Below are positions 8,382-15,282 of a stretch of DNA of 64,000 bases, piece by piece. The notes below the pieces were generated by a model. That model saw only the letters and a program-made list of their open reading frames with translations, was not told where the DNA came from and did not search any database. The stretch's first letter is position 1. The number at the start of each line of letters is the position of its first letter. A program made the translations under genes and the position numbers. The DNA is from CF-39 sp035651155 (lineage in GTDB: Bacteria; Chloroflexota; Limnocylindria; P2-11E), in the NCBI GenBank assembly GCA_035651155.1, contig DASRGG010000011.1, positions 1 through 64,000 of the forward strand, in the 5' to 3' direction.

Positions 8382-9274
8382 GTCCGCACCTCGGCCCGAT
8401 CGATATCGCGGTGCTCGACGGTGATCTCGCCCGGCCACGCATCACGCAAGCGGCGCGCGACCTCGTCGGCGAGCACGACCGAGCGGTGCCGTCCGCCGGT
8501 GCAGCCGAGCGCGATGGCGAGCCGCGCCTTCTTCTCCTCCTCGTAGCGCGGCAGCGCGAACTGGAGGAACGGCATGAGATGCGCGAGGAACTCCTTCGTC
8601 GCGGGGTGGTCGAGCACGAACGCGCGCACGCGCGCGTCGCGGCCATCGAGGTCGCGGAGCGCCGGGATGTAGAACGGGTTCTCCATGAACCGCACGTCGA
8701 TGACGAGGTCGGAGGCGGGCGGCAGTCCGAACTTGAATCCGAAGCTCACGACGTGGACCAGCATCGCGGGGGTCCCGGATCCGTAGAGCGAATGCAGGGT
8801 GTCGCGCAGGTCCTTGACGCTCAGGTGGGTCGTGTCGATCACCTTGTCCGCGCGCGCACGCAGCTCGACGAGCATCGTTCGCTCCTCGTCGATCGACGGC
8901 TGCACGCCGCCGGTGCCCTCGAGGGGATGGCGGTGACGAGTCTCACTGTACCGGCGCAGGAGCACCTCGTCGGACGCGTCGAAGAAGAGCAGGTGCGGCT
9001 TGTCGCCGGCCGCCGCGAGCGCGTCCAGCGCCGCGGTCGCCTCCGCGAAGAGCGCGCCGCTGCGCGCGTCGATGACGAAAGCGACGAGGTCGTGCCCGCC
9101 GCGGCGGCAGACCTCGAGCGCGGAGGCCATGAGCGCGGGCGGCAGGTTGTCGAGGATGTAGTAGCCGAGGTCCTCGAACACCTTGACGGCCTGCGTCTTC
9201 CCCGATCCGGAGAGCCCTGTGACGACGACGAAGCGCGGCGCGCCGGAATGGTCGCGGCGCGAGGTGTCGCTCAG
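8378..9274 (-). CDS. rapZ: RNase adapter RapZ / nucleotide-binding P-loop protein (probable CTG start)
   Basis: About 298 residues of the RapZ/YvcJ family, which binds nucleotides and, in enterobacteria, binds glucosamine-6-phosphate and steers small-RNA decay. Walker A is GLSGSGKT near residue 20. The conserved LGYYILDNLP, FFDASDEVLLRRY, RFMENPFYIP and C-terminal GCTGGRHRSV blocks are all present. No ATG, GTG or TTG lies in this frame between the upstream gene's stop and the Walker A motif. The only candidate start is CTG at 9274, which overlaps the upstream TGA (CTGA) and has AAGGTGG at 9279-9285, 4 nt upstream. A frame running up to 9565 exists but is antisense-like coding across the whole holin-like gene. 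Confidence 0.9.
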   Translation of the reverse strand: MSDTSRRDHSGAPRFVVVTGLSGSGKTQAVKVFEDLGYYILDNLPPALMASALEVCRRGGHDLVAFVIDARSGALFAEATAALDALAAAGDKPHLLFFDASDEVLLRRYSETRHRHPLEGTGGVQPSIDEERTMLVELRARADKVIDTTHLSVKDLRDTLHSLYGSGTPAMLVHVVSFGFKFGLPPASDLVIDVRFMENPFYIPALRDLDGRDARVRAFVLDHPATKEFLAHLMPFLQFALPRYEEEKKARLAIALGCTGGRHRSVVLADEVARRLRDAWPGEITVEHRDIDRAEVRT

Positions 9275-9639
9275 CGGACCACCTTCGAGAGCACGGCGCT
9301 CACGATCGAGATGAGGATCGAGCCGACGAGCGCCGAGATGAAGCCGTCGACGCTGAAGCCGAGCTGCGGGATCGCCGAGACGATGAGCAGCATCGACGCG
9401 TTGATCACGAAGATGAACAGGCCGAGCGTCGCGCAGGTGAGCGGCAACGACACGATCAGGAGGATCGGCCGGACGAACGCGTTCACCAGCCCCAGCACGA
9501 CCGCCGTCAGGAGCAGCGAAAGGTAGCGGCCCGGCTCGCCGAGCCCGTAATCGACGAGGCCCCAATGGATGCCGGGAACGAAGAACGCGGCCACGGCGAT
9601 CGCGATCGCGGTGACGACGCCTCGCAGCAGGATGCCCAT
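9271..9639 (-). CDS. phage-holin-family membrane protein (YvlD-like)
   Basis: A 122-residue integral membrane protein of the 'phage holin family' (Mycobacteriophage D29 Gp11 / YvlD type). Four hydrophobic segments are visible at about residues 5-22, 39-60, 63-86 and 95-118. The conserved NAFVRPILLIVSLPLTCATLG-type block lies near 54-75. Despite the family name, chromosomal members are not known lysins, and their role is unclear. In Bacillus, yvlD neighbours the SHOCT/DUF4097-type yvlB gene, and here the same kinds of genes lie a few kb upstream on the same strand, so an envelope-stress connection is plausible. It follows the ABC permease by 19 bp and overlaps rapZ. Confidence 0.85.
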   Translation of the reverse strand: MGILLRGVVTAIAIAVAAFFVPGIHWGLVDYGLGEPGRYLSLLLTAVVLGLVNAFVRPILLIVSLPLTCATLGLFIFVINASMLLIVSAIPQLGFSVDGFISALVGSILISIVSAVLSKVVR

Positions 9640-9658
9640 CGGGGTACAGCCTAATGCG

Positions 9659-10480
9659 TCAGTACTGGCTGAGCGTTCCGCGGACGCGCATGTGGCGCTC
9701 CGCGCGATCGAACGACCACCGCCCGAGCGGGAACATCACGATCGTGGTCACGATGAGGGCGGCGTACTCGAGGACCGGATCGACGAGCGGGCGCGTTCCG
9801 AGGGCGTGCTGACGGAGGATGTCCATGGCGTACGTCGTCGGGAGCGCGTAGGCGATCGGCTGCAGGACGCCGGGCAGCAGGGTCACCGGGAAGGCGGCAC
9901 CGGACGCCGTCGCGAATAGGAAATTCGTGCAGTCGATGAAGAGGTTCGCGTCGCGGATCGTCAGGACGATGCCGGCGAGCAGGTGCGCGAAGCCGACGAG
10001 CGCGATCGTGGCGATGACGAGCGCCGGGAGCGCGTAGACCATCTCGAGACGCAGGCGCAGTCCGAAGAACACGATGCCGATCGCGAAGATGGCGATCTGG
10101 CTGAACACGAACCAGAAGAGGCCGCCGAGCGCGCGGCCGAGGACCAGCACTTCCTTCGACGTGGGCGCCAGCCATGTCGGCTCGAGCGTCCCCATCTCCA
10201 TCTCGTTCCGGAAGCTCATGCCCATCGCCCAGAACGCCGTCGCGACGAGTCCGCTCACCACGCCGCCGAGGAAGATGAAGCCGGCGAGATCGTCGGTGCC
10301 GATCATCTTCTCGAGTCCGACGACCTTCCCGCCGACCGCGAACGACGCGCCGAAGAGCAGCGCGGGCAGCACGCCCTGATAGAGCGGCGTGAAGATCTGC
10401 GACGCCACGATGAAGCGGTAGCGAGACTGGTTCCGGACGTCCTTGCGCGCGAGCGCGAGCGCGGCGCGGAGCTCGTCCAT
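9659..10480 (-). CDS. ABC-2 type exporter permease (second permease)
   Basis: A 273-residue ABC-2 permease with six predicted membrane helices, starting with a cytoplasmic amphipathic LARKDVRNQSRYRF segment. It shares the family's FRNEMEMGTLEPTWLAP-like coupling region near 80-96. It would form a heterodimer with the permease encoded just upstream (1-nt TGATG overlap) and be driven by the ATPase at 11322-12371. Such systems export drugs, lipids or polysaccharide precursors, or act in self-resistance; the substrate is unknown. Confidence 0.87.
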   Translation of the reverse strand: MDELRAALALARKDVRNQSRYRFIVASQIFTPLYQGVLPALLFGASFAVGGKVVGLEKMIGTDDLAGFIFLGGVVSGLVATAFWAMGMSFRNEMEMGTLEPTWLAPTSKEVLVLGRALGGLFWFVFSQIAIFAIGIVFFGLRLRLEMVYALPALVIATIALVGFAHLLAGIVLTIRDANLFIDCTNFLFATASGAAFPVTLLPGVLQPIAYALPTTYAMDILRQHALGTRPLVDPVLEYAALIVTTIVMFPLGRWSFDRAERHMRVRGTLSQY

Positions 10481-11325
10481 CAGTACCGTCCGAGCATCCC
10501 GGTCCGCCGCGCCGACGCCTCGAGCACGTTGAAGAGAAGCACGCCGAGCGCGCCGAAGGCGATCGCGAGGATCAGGAGCACGCCGGCGGCGGGCGCGACG
10601 TCCAGCGGCGTCGCTCCCCTGAGGAGCGCGTCGCGCATCGCCGCGACGATGTAGGTCGGCGGCATGACCGTGGACGTCGCCTGCGCCCAGGCCGGCAGCA
10701 TCACGATCGGGAAAGTGATCCCGCACAGCAGCGAGAGCGCCCCGCGCGTGAACTGCACGGCCGGCCCGACCTCGCCGAAGCGCAGGACCGCGGCGCTGAA
10801 GAACGAGCCCATCGCGTACATCGCTGGCAGGCCGGCGAGAACGATGAGCAACGTGAGCAGGGCTCCGCCGAGCGGCAGCACCACCCCGAACAGGAGCCAC
10901 ACCGAGATGCCCATGACCAGCAGCTGGAACGCCGTCCACACGACGTTCGCCAGCGTCGGACCGAACAGCGGGACGACCCGCGAGACCGGCGTGAGGAACA
11001 CGGCCTCGAGCGTCCCGGTCACCTGGTCGCGCCGCAGCGCCGTTCCGGGACCCCACAGCAAGGTCGAGATCCACATGTACATCGCATAGCCGACGAAGAT
11101 GAAGAGCGTGATCCCGGTGGTACCGGAGCGAGACGCGAACGCGTCCAGCGCCTGCCGATCGCCGCCGCCGGAGTAGGCCTGCCCCATGAGGACCCAGACC
11201 GACGGGAGCAGGACCGGCCAGAAGACCTGACCGATGACGTTGGCGGGATAGCGCCGGAGCAGCCGCGCCTCACGCCGACCCGCGGCGACAAGGGCGCGCA
11301 GGTCCGCGGCGAACGTGCCGCTCAT
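10480..11325 (-). CDS. ABC-2 type exporter permease (first permease)
   Basis: A 281-residue ABC-2 membrane protein with about six helices and a short basic cytoplasmic N-terminus (RREARLLRRYPAN). The DQVTGTLEAVFLTPVSR segment near residue 100 is the characteristic coupling-helix region contacting the ATPase. ATG 11325 overlaps the ATPase stop (ATGA). It pairs with the next gene as a probable heterodimer. Confidence 0.87.
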   Translation of the reverse strand: MSGTFAADLRALVAAGRREARLLRRYPANVIGQVFWPVLLPSVWVLMGQAYSGGGDRQALDAFASRSGTTGITLFIFVGYAMYMWISTLLWGPGTALRRDQVTGTLEAVFLTPVSRVVPLFGPTLANVVWTAFQLLVMGISVWLLFGVVLPLGGALLTLLIVLAGLPAMYAMGSFFSAAVLRFGEVGPAVQFTRGALSLLCGITFPIVMLPAWAQATSTVMPPTYIVAAMRDALLRGATPLDVAPAAGVLLILAIAFGALGVLLFNVLEASARRTGMLGRY

Positions 11326-12371
11326 TCCCGCAGCGCGCGCCCGGTGAGGGACAGGAACACGTCCTCGAGGCTCACGGGCACGACCTCGACGTGCTGGATC
11401 GTCGCGCCCAGGCTGCGCGCCGCGTCGAACGCCGCGGGGACGAAGTCGCGTGCGGACGCACAGTGCGCGGTGACCGCGAGCGTGCCGCTGTGGCGCTCGC
11501 TCCGCGCGATCGACGCGCCCGAGGCGAGACGCGAGAGCAGCACGGCGTCATCGCCGGTGAGACCGATCTCGAGGCGCACGACCTCCTCGGCGCGGATCCG
11601 GCGCTTCAGCCGCGCCGGCGTGTCGAGCGCGACGATCTGGCCGTGGTCGATGATCGCGATGCGGTCGCAGAGCTGATCCGCTTCCTCCATGTAATGCGTC
11701 GTGAGGAGCACGGTGCGGCCCTGCCGCTTCAGCTCGCGCACCCGGTCGCGAAGATCGCGCGCCGCCTGCGGATCGAGGCCGACGGTCGGCTCGTCGAGGA
11801 TCACGAGCGGCGGATCGGGCAGCAGCGCGCGCGCCAGCGCGAGCCGCTGACGCATGCCGGTGGAGTACCGCTCCACGTAGTCGTCGGCGCGGTCGGAGAG
11901 CTTCACCGCCGCGAGGCTGCGCGCGATGCGCTCCTTCGTCTCCTTCGGCGGGACGTGGTAGAGGGCCGCGAAGTACTCGAGGTTCTCGCGGCCCGTCAGC
12001 TTCCAGTACAGGCTGCGCTCGCCGGAGAGCATCGCGCCGAGGCGCGCCCGCACCGTGCGCGGATCCTTCGCGACGTCGATGCCGAGCACGGTGATCGTGC
12101 CCGCGGTCGGCTCAAGCAGCGTCGCGAGCATCTTCATCGTCGTCGTCTTCCCGGCCCCGTTCGGGCCGAGGAGGCCGAAGATCTCGCCGCGCTCGACGGT
12201 GAGGTCGATGCCGTCTACCGCGCGGAAGGTGGTGCGCCGGTCCGGCCGGCGCCCGAGGCGCTGCCAGATGGTCCGACGACCCTTCTCGAATTCCTTGACG
12301 AGCCCGCGCGCCTCGACGGCCCACGCTCGCTCCGCCCGCCGAACGGGGGCTCCCTCCCCCGCACTCGTCAT
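11322..12371 (-). CDS. ABC-2 exporter ATP-binding protein (DrrA/CcmA-like)
   Basis: A 349-residue ATPase energising the two permeases downstream. Walker A GPNGAGKTT is near residue 73, Q-loop near 113, the signature is a variant YSTGMRQRL near 165, Walker B LVILDEP near 187, and the switch His in LLTTHYMEE near 220. A C-terminal extension of about 90 residues resembles the DrrA-type assembly domain. The tandem KGRRTIWQRLGRRPDRRT insert before Walker A is typical of the daunorubicin-resistance-like subgroup. The ATG at 12371 overlaps the SHOCT-like gene's stop (ATGA); a longer open frame upstream to 12959 is Arg/Pro-rich shadow. Confidence 0.92.
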   Translation of the reverse strand: MTSAGEGAPVRRAERAWAVEARGLVKEFEKGRRTIWQRLGRRPDRRTTFRAVDGIDLTVERGEIFGLLGPNGAGKTTTMKMLATLLEPTAGTITVLGIDVAKDPRTVRARLGAMLSGERSLYWKLTGRENLEYFAALYHVPPKETKERIARSLAAVKLSDRADDYVERYSTGMRQRLALARALLPDPPLVILDEPTVGLDPQAARDLRDRVRELKRQGRTVLLTTHYMEEADQLCDRIAIIDHGQIVALDTPARLKRRIRAEEVVRLEIGLTGDDAVLLSRLASGASIARSERHSGTLAVTAHCASARDFVPAAFDAARSLGATIQHVEVVPVSLEDVFLSLTGRALRE

Positions 12372-12772
12372 TCGACGAAGATCTCTACCCGATCCTCGTC
12401 GTCGGCGACGTCGACGACACGGCCCGGGAAGTCGATGGACCGAAGCAGCTCGTCCAGATCGATCCCGAACTTCGAAAGATGGCCGCGCACGAGGCCGCTC
12501 GACCCGAGCTTCATCTTGCCGATGCGCGCGATCGCGAGCGGGATCGCGACGTTGACCTTCTGCTCGCCACCTTCGGTCACGCGGATGCGCAGGATCCGCC
12601 CGCGCGAGCCGGGCACGCTGGTACCGGCCCGCGGAGGCGGCGGGGGAGGCGGCGCGTGCCTCGCGCCGTCGTCGATGTCGCCAAGGGCCCGGAGGAGCCG
12701 GTAGGCCTGCTCGCTGTCGATCTTCCCTTCGGCGAGAAGCCGGAGGACCTGCTTCCCTTCCTCGCTCGGCAT
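12368..12772 (-). CDS. SHOCT-like domain protein
   Basis: A 134-residue protein. Residues about 3-30 (EEGKQVLRLLAEGKIDSEQA) match the short SHOCT-like/YvlB N-terminal helix pair. A Pro-rich linker with seven consecutive prolines follows near 43-49, then a C-terminal beta-rich domain (RILRIRVTEGG to RVEIFVE) that resembles a small oligomerisation module. The function is unknown; such proteins accompany DUF4097 and DUF2089 proteins in regulatory operons. Its ATG shares one base with the upstream stop. Confidence 0.75.
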   Translation of the reverse strand: MPSEEGKQVLRLLAEGKIDSEQAYRLLRALGDIDDGARHAPPPPPPPRAGTSVPGSRGRILRIRVTEGGEQKVNVAIPLAIARIGKMKLGSSGLVRGHLSKFGIDLDELLRSIDFPGRVVDVADDEDRVEIFVE

Positions 12773-14115
12773 CAGCGGTCCGTGCGCGCGGCGTCGAGCG
12801 CCGCGGCGGCGTCATCGACGTTGAGCTCGCCCCTGGCGACACGCTCGAGGACGCCGCGGACCGCCTCGCGCGCGGCGGTGTCCATGGGCTCGGTACGTTC
12901 GACATCGGCCGCGGACCCGCGCTCGCGCTCGGCCTGGACGTCGGCGCCCCCCGCGCCACGCGGCTCTTCGGTCGACGCCTCGCCGGGCACCTCGACCACG
13001 CTGCCGCCGATGGTGAGGTCGCCGCTCACGGTCTTCACGATCGCGTGGCCCCGCGCGTCGCCGAGGGCGACGGAGTATTCCTTGCGACTCTGCCGCGTGA
13101 CCCGCGACGGGATCTCCGATTCGAGATCGCCGCTCGCGGTGCGAAACTCGACGAGCAGGTCCGGGTCGACGAGGCGCAGGTCGACGTCGCCGCTGATGGT
13201 GCGGACCCGGTGCTCGCGCGCGGCCTCGAGCACACCGGTGAGCTCGATGTCGCCGCTCACGGTGTGGAGCTGCATCGACCGCACCCGCGCCGCGTCGAAC
13301 GTCACGTCGCCGCTCACCGTGTTGCCCTCGACGTGGCCGACGTAGCGGCGGACGTTCACGTCGCCGCTCACGCTCTTCAGCCGGAGCGGCCCCTGCGCGT
13401 CGACGAGCGCGACGTCGCCGGACACGCTCTGGATCTCGATCGGGCCGCGGGTGCCGGTGATGGAGAGATCGCCGCTCACGGTCTGCGCGTCGACGGCGCA
13501 CTCCACGGGCACGGCGATCTCGAAGTCGACGCGGAAGCGCTTGCCGCGGAAGAGGTCGATCCAGCCGCGCTCCTGCTCGTACAGGTGCGGCTCGACGTGC
13601 AGCTCGTCGCCGTGCTTCTCCATGCGGATCTCGAGGTTCTGGAGGAGCCGCTTCGCGCGGTCTTGGCTGCCCGCGGTGACGTGCTTCGTCGCGACGACGG
13701 TGATCTTGCCCGGCTCGCCGACGGTGACGGTGGTCTCGCCGGAGATGTTCCGGACGCGCAGGCGCGGCATCCGGTCGAAGAGGAACTCGCCGTTCACGGT
13801 CTCGTCGTAGGTCTCGCCCACGGCATCGCTCACGAAGTCCTTCATGAAGCCCTTCGCGAAGTCGCCAAAGGGCATCCCCTCGATGTCCACGCCGCGCAGG
13901 TGAAGACCCTCACCCGACACGTGGATGCGCCGGCTCCGGCGCTCCTCGCGCCCGGCCTCCCGCGCCATCCGCTCCGCCTCACGCGCCTGATCGCGTGCCG
14001 CTCGCTCCTGATCGCGGGCCGCGTCGCGGGCATCGCGCTCGGCGCGGCGCGCCTCGCGCTCGGCCTCGTGCGGATCGAAAGTGGACCAGTCGGGATCGCG
14101 GGGCTCGCCGCTCAA
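12772..14115 (-). CDS. DUF4097-family beta-helix repeat protein with SGD repeats
   Basis: A 447-residue protein. Residues 11-65 are a strongly charged Arg/Glu/Ala/Asp stretch likely to form a coiled coil. From about 210 to 370, eight regularly spaced S-G-D motifs, most as VSGD or ISGD, mark the turns of the right-handed beta-helix typical of DUF4097 (LiaG/YvlB-like). A SHOCT-like helix pair (VLERVARGELNVDDAAAAL) closes the C-terminus. There is no signal peptide, so it is probably cytoplasmic. In Firmicutes such proteins belong to cell-envelope stress operons. Here it overlaps DUF2089 upstream and the SHOCT-like gene downstream, suggesting one sensor or regulator module controlling the ABC-2 exporter. 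Confidence 0.8.
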   Translation of the reverse strand: MSGEPRDPDWSTFDPHEAEREARRAERDARDAARDQERAARDQAREAERMAREAGREERRSRRIHVSGEGLHLRGVDIEGMPFGDFAKGFMKDFVSDAVGETYDETVNGEFLFDRMPRLRVRNISGETTVTVGEPGKITVVATKHVTAGSQDRAKRLLQNLEIRMEKHGDELHVEPHLYEQERGWIDLFRGKRFRVDFEIAVPVECAVDAQTVSGDLSITGTRGPIEIQSVSGDVALVDAQGPLRLKSVSGDVNVRRYVGHVEGNTVSGDVTFDAARVRSMQLHTVSGDIELTGVLEAAREHRVRTISGDVDLRLVDPDLLVEFRTASGDLESEIPSRVTRQSRKEYSVALGDARGHAIVKTVSGDLTIGGSVVEVPGEASTEEPRGAGGADVQAERERGSAADVERTEPMDTAAREAVRGVLERVARGELNVDDAAAALDAARTDR

Positions 14116-14495
14116 TGGATGGTCTCCGCTTCCAGCAGGCTGGCCGCGTCATCCGGCGCGATGCGTCCCTCGGCGAGCTCCCGCAGGATCTCCTTGCGCC
14201 GCTCGGCCTCGCGGTCGGCCTCGGCCTGCGACGGGAACCCGAGCGCGCGGATGACCGCGTCGAGCCGCGAGCGGACCGTGGGATACGAGATGCCGAGCTC
14301 GCGCTCGACGTCCTTGAAGCTGCCCCGTGCGCGGATGAATACCTCGAGGAATTCGAGCTGCTCCGGCGCGAGAGCGTGGAAGCGACCGAGCGAGAAAGAG
14401 CCTTCGAGCCGCGTTCCGCAGCCCTCGCATTCCAGCCGCACGACGTTGAGCTGCTCCGAGCAGATCGGGCATCGCGCGACGACCGGATTCGCCAT
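14112..14495 (-). CDS. DUF2089-family zinc-ribbon/HTH regulator
   Basis: A 127-residue protein of the DUF2089 family, probable transcription regulator. An N-terminal zinc ribbon uses CPIC and CEGC pairs (about residues 9-12 and 24-27). The middle, FKDVERELGISYPTVRSRLDAVI at about 61-83, is a sigma-like helix-turn-helix. The C-terminus (ILRELAEGRIAPDDAASLL) is SHOCT-like, the same element found in the next two proteins. I chose ATG 14495 rather than TTG 14531 because a promoter (TTGACT-N18-CATAAC) ends 6 nt before the ATG and no ribosome site is present, which fits leaderless translation. First gene of the long minus-strand run. Confidence 0.82.
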   Translation of the reverse strand: MANPVVARCPICSEQLNVVRLECEGCGTRLEGSFSLGRFHALAPEQLEFLEVFIRARGSFKDVERELGISYPTVRSRLDAVIRALGFPSQAEADREAERRKEILRELAEGRIAPDDAASLLEAETIH

Positions 14496-14501
14496 GACTC
14501 G

Positions 14502-14531
14502 GTTATGCGCGGCGACCTCATCGAAAGTCAA
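14502..14531 (-). promoter_or_regulatory. promoter of the DUF2089-DUF4097-SHOCT-exporter run
   Basis: On the minus strand TTGACT (14531-14526) is spaced 18 bp from CATAAC (14507-14502). The predicted transcription start falls at or within a base or two of the ATG at 14495, so the first gene would be leaderless. Confidence 0.55.
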
Positions 14532-14657
14532 GCCGACATGAGAGTTCTGTAGCCGAGATATCGAAACGATGAGGTGCGCACTATCGCGGGTTGTTGTGTT
14601 GCCAACGACAGTTGCTTTGCCCTAGTCCCCTGCCGCCGAAGCTGGTAGCGATGAGCC

Positions 14658-15122
14658 GTGCCTTCACGCGGCACACTGTCCGTTGTGACCGACCGTCGCG
14701 ACGCGCCGTACGAGCGGGTGCGCGTCGTCTGTCTGCGCGGGAACCTGCTGCTGCTCGTGCAGCACCGCTGGCACGACGGTTCGTTCTTCTGGTTGTTGCC
14801 CGGTGGCGGCATCAAGGACGGTGAAACGATCGAGGACACCGCCGTACGCGAGGTCTGGGAGGAGGCCGGCGTGCGCATCCGTGTCCTTCGCCAACTCGAG
14901 CGGCCTGCCGCCGTCACTGGTGCAGGTCCCGAGCACGCATTTGTCCTCGCCGAGCCGCTCAACGACGAGACGCTCGGACCGCAGCCTGCGGTCGACGGTG
15001 ATGCCGTGTTCGCTGTCGAGTGGCACGCCATCAGCCCGAGTTCGCCGATCGGTGGATTGACCCCGGAGTTCTGGGCACCTCTCGGACCGCTGCTGCTGCG
15101 TGTCGCGCGTGATGCATCGTGA
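14658..15122 (+). CDS. NUDIX hydrolase
   Basis: A 154-residue NUDIX protein. The NUDIX box is complete at about residues 49-71: G-G-G-I-K-D-G-E, then R-E-V-W-E-E-A-G-V, giving the Mg-binding REVxEExG core. The family hydrolyses nucleoside diphosphates linked to another moiety (dNTPs, ADP-ribose, nucleotide sugars); the substrate is not predictable. The start may be GTG 14658 or GTG 14685; neither has a good ribosome site. It stands alone on the plus strand between two minus-strand operons, and its surroundings are less GC-rich than the neighbours, so it may be a later acquisition. Confidence 0.85.
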   Translation: MPSRGTLSVVTDRRDAPYERVRVVCLRGNLLLLVQHRWHDGSFFWLLPGGGIKDGETIEDTAVREVWEEAGVRIRVLRQLERPAAVTGAGPEHAFVLAEPLNDETLGPQPAVDGDAVFAVEWHAISPSSPIGGLTPEFWAPLGPLLLRVARDAS

Positions 15123-15282
15123 AGCTCAAGACGTTCGCGCGCTACGGCTGAGCGTGATGCCTACCCAGCTCATCCTCGTTCGGATCTAGGGGCCTCGGCA
15201 CGGCCGGACAGCCTAGCCACCGGTCGGTCGGTTAGCAACACGACAACCCGCGACAGGGTGCGCAGGGGCCCGGGCGTGCGGG

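Noticed and set aside
9271..9639. Prophage based on the 'phage holin' family name
   Set aside because: No other phage genes are nearby; chromosomal members of this family are common and not prophage markers.
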